From assembly GCF_015690345.1 (NCBI RefSeq), contig NZ_JADPUN010000166.1:1-64000 (forward strand): a stretch of DNA of 64,000 nucleotides, read 5' to 3'. A program made the position numbers and the translations under genes. This DNA is from Plantactinospora alkalitolerans (lineage in GTDB: Bacteria > Actinomycetota > Actinomycetes > Mycobacteriales > Micromonosporaceae). Below the pieces are notes generated by a model. The model was not told the DNA's origin and ran no database searches. It was given only the letters and a program-made list of their open reading frames with translations. Shown here one piece after another: positions 55,123 through 64,000 of this stretch; position 1 is the first letter of the stretch; the number at the start of each line of letters is the position of its first letter.

Positions 55123-55602
55123 GTGACGTACGAGGAGTTCGCCGACTCCCGGCTTCCCGCGCTGCTGCGCTACGCGGTGATGCTGACCGGCGATCCCCAT
55201 CTCGCCCAGGATCTCGTTCAGGAGACGATGGTGCGGGTCCAGCTCAACTGGCGCCGGGTCGTCCGTGCCGACGTACCCGAGCGGTACGTCCGCCGGATGC
55301 TGACCAACCAGTACCTCGACTGGCAGCGGGGGTCCTGGGTCCGGCGGGTTCTGCTGCGCGCGGATCCCGACGAGGCGGTGGTCGTACGCGTCGACCACGC
55401 CGAGGCGACCGTGGACCGCGACCAGGTCTGGACCTGGCTGGCCCGGCTGCCGCGCCGGCAGCGGGCGGCGCTGGTGCTGCGGTACTACGAGGACCTGCCC
55501 GACGCCGAGATCGCGGAGGTACTCGGCTGTGCCGTCGGCACCGTCCGGTCGGCCATATCCCGGGCGCTTGCCACCCTTCGTGCCGAATTCGTGGAGGCCT
55601 GA
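55123..55602 (+). CDS. SigE-family ECF RNA polymerase sigma factor
   Basis: 159 residues with sigma region 2 (ALLRYAVMLTGDPHLAQDLV then QETMVRVQLNWRRV) and region 4 (LPRRQRAALVLRYYEDLPDA, EIAEVLGCAVGTVRSAISRA). This matches the short SigE-family ECF factors that are abundant in Micromonosporaceae. It is followed after 1 bp by a single-pass membrane LCP protein, where such factors usually carry their anti-sigma gene. It probably controls envelope genes. Confidence 0.92.
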   Translation: MTYEEFADSRLPALLRYAVMLTGDPHLAQDLVQETMVRVQLNWRRVVRADVPERYVRRMLTNQYLDWQRGSWVRRVLLRADPDEAVVVRVDHAEATVDRDQVWTWLARLPRRQRAALVLRYYEDLPDAEIAEVLGCAVGTVRSAISRALATLRAEFVEA

Positions 55603-55603
55603 G

Positions 55604-56749
55604 ATGAGCGACGACGACAAGCGGGTGTTCGACGACCCGCGCGGGTTCGACGACTCGCGCGGGCCGGACCCACGGGTGGTCGAGGACGAGTTGCGGGCGA
55701 CGTTCGCCCGGCACGAACAGTTGACCCCGGACATCGGGCCGCTTCGTACGGCGATCGGGGTCGCGGCGACGGCCCGACGGCGCCGGCGGCGTTCGGTCCA
55801 GGCGGCCGGGGCCGCACTCGCCATGATCGCCGTACTCGTGTTGCCGACGCTGGGTCGCGGCGTGGGTGTGCCGCCGATCGTGGACATCGCCGTACCGCCG
55901 CTCGCGACCGGACCGACCAGGCCCGCCGAGCCGCTGAACTTCCTGATCCTCGGCGTCGACGGCGGGGACGGCCGGACCAACGGACACCGCGCGGACACCG
56001 TGCTGATCGTGCACATACCGGCGGACCGGAGCCGGCCCTATCTCGTCTCGCTGCCCCGGGACCTCGGCGTCGAGGTGCCCGGCCACGGTTTCGACAAGCT
56101 CAGTTCCGCCTTCTACCTCGGCAGTCACCGTCCCGGCAGCCGGCCCGACCTGGTGGCCGGGGCGGCGCTGACCGAGCGGACCGTCACCGAACTGTCGCAG
56201 GTACGGTTCGACGCCACCGCCACGCTCACCTACGCCGGCCTGCGGGAGCTGACCGACGCCCTCGACGGAGTCCGGGTCTGCCTGCCGGAGCAGGTCCGGT
56301 CGCGCCACACCGCCCGGACCTTCCCGGCCGGCTGCCAGAAACTCGACGGCGCCGCGGCCCAGGACCTGCTCCGTCAGCGGTACAAGCTGAAGAACGGGGC
56401 ACACGACCGCGACCGCAACGGGCAACGGTTCGCCGAGGCGCTGATGCACAGGGCCACCGACCCGGCGACCGCGATGAATCCGGTCCGGGTCACCGAGCTG
56501 GTCCGGGCGGTCGGCGGCAACCTCGTACTGGATCTCGACGGAACGACACCGGCCGAGCTGTTCTCCACGTTGCGCGCGGTCGCCGCCACCGACGCGGTCG
56601 GGATCGGCTGGACGTACCACTCCGAGCGTGGACCCGGGGGCGAGTACGAGAGCCTGGACCCGGCCGAGAGCCACAGCCTGTTCGATGCCCTGCGGGGGGA
56701 CACGCTCGCCGAGTGGGCCGCGAAGCACCCGGCCCGGGTCACCCGCTGA
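55604..56749 (+). CDS. LytR-CpsA-Psr (LCP) family protein with possible anti-sigma N-terminus
   Basis: 381 residues. A cytosolic segment (1-63) contains RVVEDELRATFARHEQLTPD and a run of arginines, then one membrane helix (about 65-82) and the LCP domain: LNFLILGVDGGDGRTNGHRADTVLI split over 112-136, VSLPRDLGVEVPGHGFDKLS, and VRVCLPEQV. LCP enzymes transfer wall polymers to peptidoglycan outside the cell. ATG 55604 follows the sigma stop by 1 bp behind GGAGG. The N-terminal segment resembles the cytosolic part of membrane proteins that follow SigE-type factors, so it may bind the sigma factor. Confidence 0.9.
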   Translation: MSDDDKRVFDDPRGFDDSRGPDPRVVEDELRATFARHEQLTPDIGPLRTAIGVAATARRRRRRSVQAAGAALAMIAVLVLPTLGRGVGVPPIVDIAVPPLATGPTRPAEPLNFLILGVDGGDGRTNGHRADTVLIVHIPADRSRPYLVSLPRDLGVEVPGHGFDKLSSAFYLGSHRPGSRPDLVAGAALTERTVTELSQVRFDATATLTYAGLRELTDALDGVRVCLPEQVRSRHTARTFPAGCQKLDGAAAQDLLRQRYKLKNGAHDRDRNGQRFAEALMHRATDPATAMNPVRVTELVRAVGGNLVLDLDGTTPAELFSTLRAVAATDAVGIGWTYHSERGPGGEYESLDPAESHSLFDALRGDTLAEWAAKHPARVTR

Positions 56750-56913
56750 GGGGTGCCCGGCCGGTCCGGGGCGGCGGACGACGGAGCGGGTGCCGATCGA
56801 TCTCGTCGGAAGCTGTTCATGTTCCCGTCACCTCGTTCCCGCGCTGGTCAACAGCGGTGCCCCGTACACTCGCCGGGTCCGCGGGGCGGTCCGGCGGGAC
56901 GGAGGCGCGAACG

Positions 56914-58542
56914 ATGACGCACGACGACGCCGGAAGACCCCGTCGCGGGCGGGGCCGGATCGTCATGCTGGTCGACAACGGCGTCAACGGGGACTCCCGG
57001 GTGCAGAAGCAGGCCCGGTCGGCCGCCGACGCGGGCTGGGACGTGACCCTGCTGGGCCGGTCGCCGACCGGAGCACCGCAGAGCTGGCGGCTCGGCTCGG
57101 CGCTGGTGCGGTTGCTTCCCATGCCGGAGCCGCTGTTCCGCAAACGCCATCAGTTCCGGCGTGCCTGGCTGCGCTGGCCGCTTGCCTATCCCCCCACCGG
57201 GATCGCCGAACACCGGGCCCAGCAGGTGGCGGCCTGGCAGGCGGACCTGCGGGTGCGGGGAGCCCTACTCGATCTCGAAGCCCGGTCCGGGCGGCGCCGT
57301 GCGGTGGCGCAGCGGTGGCGACGGATCCAACTGGTCCTGGCCACGCTGCTCGGCCACTGGGTCTGGGTCCGGACCAAGATGCACAACCGGGCCCAGTACG
57401 CCCGCCGGTACCGCAACCCGTGGGACCGGGCGTACACCTGGTTCTGGCAGTTGGTGCACGGCGACGGTGCCTGGCGACGGCTCGAACCGGGGCTGTGGGA
57501 CTACGAGCTGGCGTACGGGCCGGTGCTCGACGAACTCGCCCCGGACCTGATCCACGCGAACGACTTCCGGATGCTCGGGGTGGGTGCCCGGGCCGCGATC
57601 CGGGGCCGCGCCGCGGGGCGGCCGGTCAAACTCGTCTGGGACGCGCACGAGTTCCTGCCGGGAATCCGCCCGTGGCAGCCGAACATCCGCTGGCTGCCCG
57701 CGCATCGGGCACACGAGCGCGAGTACGCCCCGTACGCCGACGCCGTGATCACCGTCTCGGAGGCCCTCGGCGAACTGCTCCGCGCCGAGCACCGCCTCGC
57801 CGAGGTCCCGGCCGTGGTGCTCAACGCCCCCGCCGTCGAACACGGTCCGGTCGGCCCGGACCAGCCCGTTCCGGACCTGCGGCAGCTCTGCGGGGTGGGC
57901 GCCGACGTTCCGCTGCTGGTCTACAGCGGCAGTGCCGCCGAGCCGCGCGGGCTCCGCACGATGGTCGACGCCCTGCCCGAACTGCCCGGCGTGCACGTCG
58001 CCCTGGTGGTCAACCCCGCCCTGCGGTACGTCGAGAAACTCGTCGCCCACGCCGGCCGGCTCGGCCTGACCGACCGGGTGCACGTGCTGCCGTACGTCGA
58101 ACACTGGCAGGTCGTGCCGTTCCTGGCCGGTGCCGACGTCGGGGTGATCCCGATCCACCACTGGCCCAACCACGAGATCGCCCTGATCACGAAGTTCTTC
58201 GAGTACGCCCACGCCCGGTTGCCGGTCGTGGTGAGCGACGTACGGACGATGGCGGACACCGTACGGTCGACCGGTCAGGGGGAGGTGTTCCGGGCCGAGG
58301 ACGTCGCCGACTACGTACGCGCGGTCCGGGCCGTGCTGGCCGACCGGGAGCGGTACCGGGCCGCCTACGATCGGCCGGGGCTGCTGGCCGGATGGACCTG
58401 GGCGGCTCAGGCCGAGATCCTCGACGCCGTCTACCGCCGCCTGCTGCCCGACGCCGCCGAGGCACCTGAGCGCGGTGCCGAGGAGATGGCCCGGACGCCG
58501 GTGTCAGTCTCGGCCGGGTCGATGCGGGCCGGTCAGCGGTAG
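56914..58542 (+). CDS. Glycosyltransferase, GT4-like (GT-B fold)
   Basis: 542 residues. An N-terminal Rossmann-like domain (GRIVMLVDNGVNGDSRVQKQ; AGWDVTLLGRSP) and a C-terminal donor domain (VPLLVYSGSAAEPRGLRTMV; VHVLPYVEHWQVVPFLAGAD; TKFFEYAHARLPVVVSDVRT) with the acidic residue near the nucleotide site. A long insertion (about 75-170) rich in Arg/Trp separates strands in the first half. It probably builds an envelope glycan, in line with the LCP gene upstream (164 bp). The ATG has GGAGG eight bases upstream. The 3' end overlaps the convergent small gene by 10 bp. Confidence 0.88.
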   Translation: MTHDDAGRPRRGRGRIVMLVDNGVNGDSRVQKQARSAADAGWDVTLLGRSPTGAPQSWRLGSALVRLLPMPEPLFRKRHQFRRAWLRWPLAYPPTGIAEHRAQQVAAWQADLRVRGALLDLEARSGRRRAVAQRWRRIQLVLATLLGHWVWVRTKMHNRAQYARRYRNPWDRAYTWFWQLVHGDGAWRRLEPGLWDYELAYGPVLDELAPDLIHANDFRMLGVGARAAIRGRAAGRPVKLVWDAHEFLPGIRPWQPNIRWLPAHRAHEREYAPYADAVITVSEALGELLRAEHRLAEVPAVVLNAPAVEHGPVGPDQPVPDLRQLCGVGADVPLLVYSGSAAEPRGLRTMVDALPELPGVHVALVVNPALRYVEKLVAHAGRLGLTDRVHVLPYVEHWQVVPFLAGADVGVIPIHHWPNHEIALITKFFEYAHARLPVVVSDVRTMADTVRSTGQGEVFRAEDVADYVRAVRAVLADRERYRAAYDRPGLLAGWTWAAQAEILDAVYRRLLPDAAEAPERGAEEMARTPVSVSAGSMRAGQR

Positions 58543-58745
58543 TCGTCCTCGGGGCCGACCACCTGGGCCTGTTCGATGGCGTCCGCCTCGTTGACCTCGA
58601 GACCCCGTGGGACGTCCGACTGCTCCTCGATCGTCGGGTCCGCGACGGTGGCCTGCTCCACGGCGTCCTCCGGCGACACCTCCGGGTCGCGCTCGTCCGG
58701 GGTGAGGTGATCGCCGGGAGCGAAGTCCTCCTCGGGCTGTCCCAT
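58533..58745 (-). CDS. Small acidic protein, 70 residues, unknown function
   Basis: Very acidic and disordered: GQPEEDFAPGDHLTPDERDP at the start and two similar DAVEQATV/DAIEQAQV segments ending PEDDYR. The two half-repeats suggest internal duplication. Proteins like this are, as I recall, common in Micromonospora and relatives without annotation. It converges on the glycosyltransferase gene with a 10-bp overlap of coding ends. Confidence 0.75.
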   Translation of the reverse strand: MGQPEEDFAPGDHLTPDERDPEVSPEDAVEQATVADPTIEEQSDVPRGLEVNEADAIEQAQVVGPEDDYR

Positions 58746-58881
58746 GTCGCCTCCTGCCGGTGCGTGCTGCTCTCCCCACCGTACGGGCTGATCGCGCCGC
58801 CGGCACCGGAGAGCATCGTGCCCGGTCCCTGAGCCGGCTAAACCGCCCGTCCGGGTTTGACCCCCATGTCAGGATGGGACG

Positions 58882-59262
58882 GTGAGCTTCCTGATCAGGC
58901 TGCTGATCGGCGCGGTGGCGTTGTGGATCACCAGCCTGGCGGTGCCCGGAATCGAACTGACCGGCCGGTCCGCCCTGGACGACGCGCTGACGGTGCTCGT
59001 CGTGGCGTTGATCTTCGGCGTCGTCAACGCGGTCGTGAAACCCATCATCCGCGTCGTCGGCTGCGCGTTCTACGTCCTCACCCTGGGGCTGTTCGCCCTG
59101 GTCGTCAACGCGCTGCTCTTCCTGCTCACGGACTGGATCGCGGACCAGTTCGACCTGCCGTTCGAGATCGACGGCTTCTGGCCGGCGTTCTGGGGCGCCA
59201 TCGTGATGGCGGTGGTGACCTGGTTGATCGGCGTCGTCGTACCGGACCGGTCCGAGCGCTGA
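58882..59262 (+). CDS. Phage-holin-family-like (PF04020 type) membrane protein
   Basis: 126 residues with four hydrophobic helices (FLIRLLIGAVALWITSLAV; DALTVLVVALIFGVVNAVV; CAFYVLTLGLFALVVNALLF; WPAFWGAIVMAVVTWLIGVV). The pattern KPIIRVVGCAFYVLTLGLF is typical of the small 4-TM family once called phage holin family 4; these are ordinary chromosomal proteins with unknown function, not evidence for a prophage. GTG start at 58882. Confidence 0.85.
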   Translation: MSFLIRLLIGAVALWITSLAVPGIELTGRSALDDALTVLVVALIFGVVNAVVKPIIRVVGCAFYVLTLGLFALVVNALLFLLTDWIADQFDLPFEIDGFWPAFWGAIVMAVVTWLIGVVVPDRSER

Positions 59263-59394
59263 ACCGCCGGGACGGGTGGGTTGCGGCGCCACGACCGGGC
59301 TGCGGGATACTTCCGGCGGAGGACAACGCGGTCCGGCGCACTACAACAGACAGCGGCCGTCGAGGCCGAGAGCGGTTAGTAAGGAGCATTTGAC

Positions 59395-60420
<1,026 letters not shown>

Positions 60421-60428
60421 GGCGTCCG

Positions 60429-60458
60429 ACGGCGGATGGCCAGCCGGCCATCCGCCGT
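60429..60458. terminator. Bidirectional terminator between fbaA and the LOG-like gene
   Basis: Perfect 13-bp stem (60429-60441 with 60446-60458, arm core GGCGGATGGCC) and AGCC loop, between convergent stops. Confidence 0.85.
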
Positions 60459-60488
60459 TGCCGTACCCGGGCCAGGCCCGGTCCGGCG

Positions 60489-61712
60489 CTACGGGCTCGT
60501 GGTGAGCAGTCGTACGGCCTCGTGCACGTCGTCGGTGATGTGCACGAGGCGGGACAGGTCACCGGCCGGCGACAGCGTCAGCAGCGGTAGCAGCAGCGCC
60601 TCGATCGGCAGGGTCTCGGTCCAGAAGACGCTGTCCAGGAAGACGTACGGGCCGCTCGCGCCGTCGGTGCCGTAGAACGTCTTGGTCGCCGCCTGGAACA
60701 CCTCCTGCACGGTGCCGGCCCGGCCGGCGGCGAAGACGATTCCGCCCCGGGCCAGTCGCAGGATGGTGTCCTCGCGGATCGCGTTGGAGAAGTACTTCGC
60801 GATCCGGCCCGCGAACAGGTTCGCCGGCTCGTGCCCGTACAGCCAGGTGGGGATGGCCAGACCGCCGCGCCGGGCCCAGCGGTGCGGATCGGTCTCCACG
60901 GCACCGTCGCCGGTCCGGGCGCGGGGGACCGCCGATTGGAACCGGGCCCGGACCTCGAGCGCGGCGGCCGTGTACGGATCGTGGTCGCTGAAGTCCGGGG
61001 CGGCGGCCAGGAGGTCGATCGCCGCGCCCAGGTCGGCCGGCGAGCGTTCGGACAGGTAGGCGCCGAGATTGGCCGCCTCCATCACCCCGGGCCCGCCGCC
61101 GGTCACCACCAGCCGACCGGCCCGGGCGAGTTCCCAGCCCAGCGTCGCGGCCAGCCGGTACGCCGCGGTGCCGCGCGGCACGGCGTGCCCACCCATCACC
61201 CCGACCATCGAGCCGGGCCCGTGTCGGGCCAGCCACGAGCGGGTGGCGTCGGCCAGGGCGTTGTCGATGGCGTGGTCGTGCAACCGCTGGGCCAGCGCCT
61301 CCCGTACCTCCGGCAGCGCGCCGCCGTGCAGCCGGAAGTGCTCGTAGACCACGGCGTCGTACATCCCGGCGAATCCGTCCGAGGCGAAGCCGGCGGCCAG
61401 GTCGTCGGGGGTGTAGAGCCGGGGTGGATGGGTCGGGTACGGCAGCTGGGTGAACGCCGGCACGACGTGCGCGCCACGGTGTACCAGTTCGGCCTCGATC
61501 TCCCGGGACGCGAACCGGCAGCCCACGAAGAGAGTGCCGGTCAGGTCGACGACCGCCAGGTCCGGAACCGGGTCGAGATCCAGACGCAGCCCCTGGACGG
61601 TGAGTCCGGCGAGGCTGCCGGCCCGGAGATGGGAGTCGAGTTCCGCGAGCGACTCGATCTCGTCGGCGGTGTCGTCCGGTTCGAGGACGTCAGCGGGGGG
61701 CGGAGTGGGCAC
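60489..61712 (-). CDS. LOG-family-like Rossmann nucleotide-binding protein
   Basis: 407 residues, twice the size of small LOG proteins. The central part has GSMVGVMGGHAVPRG and LVVTGGGPGVMEAANLGAYL, the first LOG nucleotide motif. The second motif, normally PGGxGTxxE, reads AAGRAGTVQE, so the active site may differ. The N-terminal 150 residues (ADLVVVDL-like strand, ELVHRGAHVVPAFTQ) form a second domain. LOG enzymes release cytokinin-type bases from ribotides; this longer group is less characterised. The arrangement fbaA-this gene-DUF3151 is, as I recall, a frequent actinobacterial neighbourhood. Confidence 0.82.
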   Translation of the reverse strand: MPTPPPADVLEPDDTADEIESLAELDSHLRAGSLAGLTVQGLRLDLDPVPDLAVVDLTGTLFVGCRFASREIEAELVHRGAHVVPAFTQLPYPTHPPRLYTPDDLAAGFASDGFAGMYDAVVYEHFRLHGGALPEVREALAQRLHDHAIDNALADATRSWLARHGPGSMVGVMGGHAVPRGTAAYRLAATLGWELARAGRLVVTGGGPGVMEAANLGAYLSERSPADLGAAIDLLAAAPDFSDHDPYTAAALEVRARFQSAVPRARTGDGAVETDPHRWARRGGLAIPTWLYGHEPANLFAGRIAKYFSNAIREDTILRLARGGIVFAAGRAGTVQEVFQAATKTFYGTDGASGPYVFLDSVFWTETLPIEALLLPLLTLSPAGDLSRLVHITDDVHEAVRLLTTSP

Positions 61713-61787
61713 CCTGCCATCTTGCCGGGGGCGGGCAACCGTCCGGCCACGGGGCTCTGTGCGTGCCGGAACGGGCGGAAACCGGCG

Positions 61788-61817
61788 AGAGCCCGACGAC
61801 CAGGGTCGCCGGGCTCT
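61788..61817. other. Long stem-loop in a divergent region
   Basis: AGAGCCCG-A-CGACC-AG-GGTCG-C-CGGGCTCT: 13 pairs with one internal mismatch. It lies 76 bp upstream of the LOG-like start and 159 bp upstream of the DUF3151 gene. A -10-like TATATT follows near 61850. Confidence 0.6.
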
Positions 61818-61975
61818 CTGTTACCGGGTCCTGGGGAGGCTCCGGATCTATATTTGTAGTCCAGTCCGGTCTGAACCGCACCGGCCGCACGCGTGACGGT
61901 CCCCTCAGCCGTTCAGCCATCACGCGGGCCAGACCCGCCTCGTCAGGTCCGGACGGCGCCGGGTTGAATGGTCCG

Positions 61976-62404
61976 ATGCAGAACCTCTTGCCCGAACCGC
62001 CGGCAACGCTCCTTCCCGCGGACGACGAAGCCGAGGCGGCGCTCGCCGCCGCGCGGCAGGCCGACACCGACGAGGCGTACGCCTCGGTCGCCGCGCAGCA
62101 TCCGACCTTCAGTGCGGGCTGGGCGGCCCTGGCCGCCCGCGCGATGGCCTCCGGCCAGGTCGTCGCCGCCTACGCGTACGCCCGGACCGGCTACCACCGG
62201 GGCCTGGACCAGTTGCGCCGCAGCGGCTGGAAGGGTCACGGTCCGGTGCCCTGGGCGCACGGTCCCAACCGGGGCTTCCTGCGCTGCCTGCACGTGCTGT
62301 CCCGGGCGGCCGGCGAGATCGGCGAGTCCGACGAGGCGGCCCGGTGTGCCCAGTTCCTCCGGGACTGCGACCCGGAGGCCGGCGACGCCCTTTCGGGCAC
62401 CTGA
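61976..62404 (+). CDS. DUF3151 protein
   Basis: 142 residues, soluble and helical. The family-type sequence reads NLLPEPPATLLPADDEAEAA, SFAA-like repeats SVAAQHPTFSAGWAALAARA, YAYARTGYHRGLDQLRRSGW and VPWAHGPNRGFLRCLHVLSR. DUF3151 is widespread in actinobacteria near fbaA and pyrimidine or purine genes; its function is unknown. TPR-like helices suggest a binding role. Confidence 0.88.
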   Translation: MQNLLPEPPATLLPADDEAEAALAAARQADTDEAYASVAAQHPTFSAGWAALAARAMASGQVVAAYAYARTGYHRGLDQLRRSGWKGHGPVPWAHGPNRGFLRCLHVLSRAAGEIGESDEAARCAQFLRDCDPEAGDALSGT

Positions 62405-62478
62405 GCCGGGCACCCGACCCTCCGGCACCACCTGACCCGACCTCGCCCCGATCCTGTTGGTGAAGGCGGCGGATCGGC

Positions 62479-63354
62479 TCATATGTTGTCGAGCACGAAC
62501 GCCCGCATGAGTTCGGCGCACTCGGCCGCGTGCGTTTCCAACAGGAAATGCCCGCCGTCGTAGATGTGCGCGTCCATGCGTTCGAGGGCGCGGTGGTAGG
62601 CGAGGACCTCGTCGACGTCGAAGTACGGGTCGCGCCGTCCCCACAGCACGAGCGCCGGCGGCTGGTGGGCCCGGTGGTACTCGGCGAGTTCACCGAACCG
62701 GGCGACATGGTTGGCGTAGTCGCTGAACAGTGCGAACTGCGCGTCGACGTTGCCGGGCCGGCTCATGCGCTCCCAGTCGAGGTGCCACGACTCGGGAGGC
62801 TGCAGCGTACGCAGGTACTCGGGCAGCCCGGCGAGATACTGGTCACGGGTCCCGGCAAAGTTCAACCAGTCCGGCAGCTCGGCGCGCTTCTGGTCGGTCG
62901 GGTCGGCCCAGTACGCCCTGGTGCTGTCCCACTGCTCGCCGAGGCCGTCCTCGTGCGCGTTGCCATTCTGGACGATGAGGCCGCGGATGCGATTCGGAGC
63001 GCGGGTGGCCAGGTGGTATCCGACCGGTGCGCCGAAGTCGTGCAGGTAGACGAAGAAGCGCCCGACCCCGAGCTGGTCGAGTAGGTTCTCGATCGTCCGG
63101 GACAGGTTCTCGAACGTGTAGTCGTACTTGTCGATGGTCGGCGACGAGGACATGCCGAAGCCGGGAAGGTCGGGGGCGATCACGTGCGCGACGCCGGCCA
63201 GTGTGGGCATGACCTCACGGAATGTGTGCGACGAGCTGGGGAACCCGTGCAGCAGCAGCACGGTCGGCTGACCGGGGCGCCCGGCCTCGCGGAAGAACAC
63301 CTCCAGGCCGTTGACGTCGGCCTGTCGATGGCGGACCTTCTGGATCGCCTGCAT
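62479..63354 (-). CDS. Alpha/beta hydrolase, haloalkane dehalogenase/epoxide hydrolase type
   Basis: 291 residues. Oxyanion HGFPSSSHTF, nucleophile elbow YLHDFGAPVGYHLA with Asp in place of Ser (as in dehalogenases and epoxide hydrolases), acid in LWGRRDPYFD and catalytic histidine in YDGGHFLLE. The Asp nucleophile separates it from esterases. Substrate unknown. It is followed upstream on the same strand, after 80 bp, by a CGNR regulator that could control it. Confidence 0.9.
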   Translation of the reverse strand: MQAIQKVRHRQADVNGLEVFFREAGRPGQPTVLLLHGFPSSSHTFREVMPTLAGVAHVIAPDLPGFGMSSSPTIDKYDYTFENLSRTIENLLDQLGVGRFFVYLHDFGAPVGYHLATRAPNRIRGLIVQNGNAHEDGLGEQWDSTRAYWADPTDQKRAELPDWLNFAGTRDQYLAGLPEYLRTLQPPESWHLDWERMSRPGNVDAQFALFSDYANHVARFGELAEYHRAHQPPALVLWGRRDPYFDVDEVLAYHRALERMDAHIYDGGHFLLETHAAECAELMRAFVLDNI

Positions 63355-63434
63355 TTGTCCTCCTCCTACGTCCGTTGGCGGGGGTCATCCACCGGCGATG
63401 GCTTCGAGGCCGATGAGTGTGCTGCCGGCGGAAG

Positions 63435-64000
63435 TCATTCGGTGGCTTCGCGCAGCCGTCGTCGGTAGCTGCGGTTCTTGTTCCGGGCCCCGCACAGCCG
63501 CATCGTGCACCAGCGACTGGATCCGTTGCGGGACTGGTCGTAGAAGACCCAACGGCAACTGTCGGCCTGGCAGACCTTCAGCCGGGAGAGCGTGCCGTCG
63601 GCGGTCCCGAGGGCGAGCGCCGCCAGGATCGCCGCGAGCGCCCCGGGCAGCCCGGCCCGGGCCGGGGCGAGGGTGATCGTCTCGCCGACCACGACGATGA
63701 GCGGCAGCCCGGCCGCGGCCTCGGCGAGCGCGATCCGGCCCCGGGCCCGGCGGTCGGCGTACGGCTCCGGCGCCGCAGAGCCGGGCTGGCCGGGTATCGC
63801 CGGAACACTCAGCAGGTCCCGGAGCGCCTCCCGGAACCGCAGCGCGCGGCGGACCTCGGCGTCGCCCGTTTCGCGTACGTCCGTCGGATGGCCGTTGGCG
63901 TTCAGCCAGGTCACGAGGCTGTCGACCTCGGCGAGATCGTCCCAGCCCCCCTCGAAGTCGACGCTGTTGCAGAAGTCCTGCACGAGGCGGAGCCGGCCTG
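63435..64000 (-). CDS. CGNR zinc-finger regulator (5' end cut by window edge)
   Basis: At least 188 residues are visible and the frame is open to 64000. The edge sequence reads GRLRLVQDFCNSVDFEGG, which matches the family start, so the GTG at 63983 is an internal codon, not the start. The C-terminal zinc domain has CQADSCRWVFYDQSRNGSSR then WCTMRLCGARNKNRSYRRR; the name-giving CGNR is CGAR here. Such proteins are presumed transcription factors. It lies just upstream of the hydrolase gene on the same strand. Confidence 0.88.
   Translation of the reverse strand, partial: GRLRLVQDFCNSVDFEGGWDDLAEVDSLVTWLNANGHPTDVRETGDAEVRRALRFREALRDLLSVPAIPGQPGSAAPEPYADRRARGRIALAEAAAGLPLIVVVGETITLAPARAGLPGALAAILAALALGTADGTLSRLKVCQADSCRWVFYDQSRNGSSRWCTMRLCGARNKNRSYRRRLREATE

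Noticed and set aside
58882-59262. Prophage evidence from a phage-holin-family protein
   Set aside because: The family is a common chromosomal membrane protein; no phage genes or attachment sites are nearby.

Overview
This 64 kb window is high-GC actinobacterial chromosome. GTG starts are frequent, genes often overlap at ATGA/GTGA, and several hallmarks point to the group: a dnaK-grpE-dnaJ-hspR operon with HAIR operators, a SigE-family ECF sigma factor, DUF6458 and DUF3151 proteins, and a class II fructose-bisphosphate aldolase. From the style of several proteins I infer a member of the Micromonosporaceae (Micromonospora/Plantactinospora-like). I see no rRNA, tRNA, insertion sequence, prophage or CRISPR array. 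Both window edges cut genes.

Layout. 1-5.1 kb: a two-component system with a truncated Ala/Pro-repeat partner, a phosphoribosyltransferase, a secreted RlpA-like protein and a membrane PP2C phosphatase. 5.2-14.1 kb: an acyl-CoA dehydrogenase behind a double operator-like sequence, two DUF6458 proteins around a SixA phosphatase, an NHLRC2-like thioredoxin/NHL protein, a 2-keto acid decarboxylase, a helical protein and a hemolysin III. 14.1-24 kb: a 979-residue repeat protein, a 45-residue protein, a branched-chain 2-oxoacid dehydrogenase operon (E1 alpha, E1 beta, E2), a Pro-rich surface protein and an NrtR-like Nudix protein. 24-31.7 kb: a secreted M28 peptidase, a Uma2-type protein, a hypothetical protein and a pair of dynamin-like GTPases with a small membrane protein.

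31.7-45.1 kb is a protein quality-control block: dnaK-grpE-dnaJ-hspR and clpB. Near-perfect HAIR elements precede dnaK (two) and clpB (one), so HspR encoded here very probably represses both. Between the two chaperone loci lie three tandem secreted DUF4360 paralogues. The first two share a promoter and leader at almost identical distance from the start codon. A small conserved protein and a two-gene cation:proton antiporter follow.

45.2-64 kb: a small protein, a membrane protein, an SDR, an orotate phosphoribosyltransferase-like enzyme, an ArsR regulator, a class II aldolase with a repeat insertion and a DedA protein. Next comes the Hen1-Pnkp RNA-repair pair, then an ECF sigma factor coupled to an LCP protein whose N-terminus looks like an anti-sigma segment, and a glycosyltransferase. 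The window closes with fructose-bisphosphate aldolase, a LOG-like protein, DUF3151, an alpha/beta hydrolase and a truncated CGNR regulator.

The observations most worth following are the DUF4360 array with its shared promoters, the sigma-LCP coupling, an in-frame ORF filling the grpE-dnaJ gap, the stacked hairpins upstream of the M28 peptidase, and a 14-bp phased repeat upstream of a membrane-protein gene.
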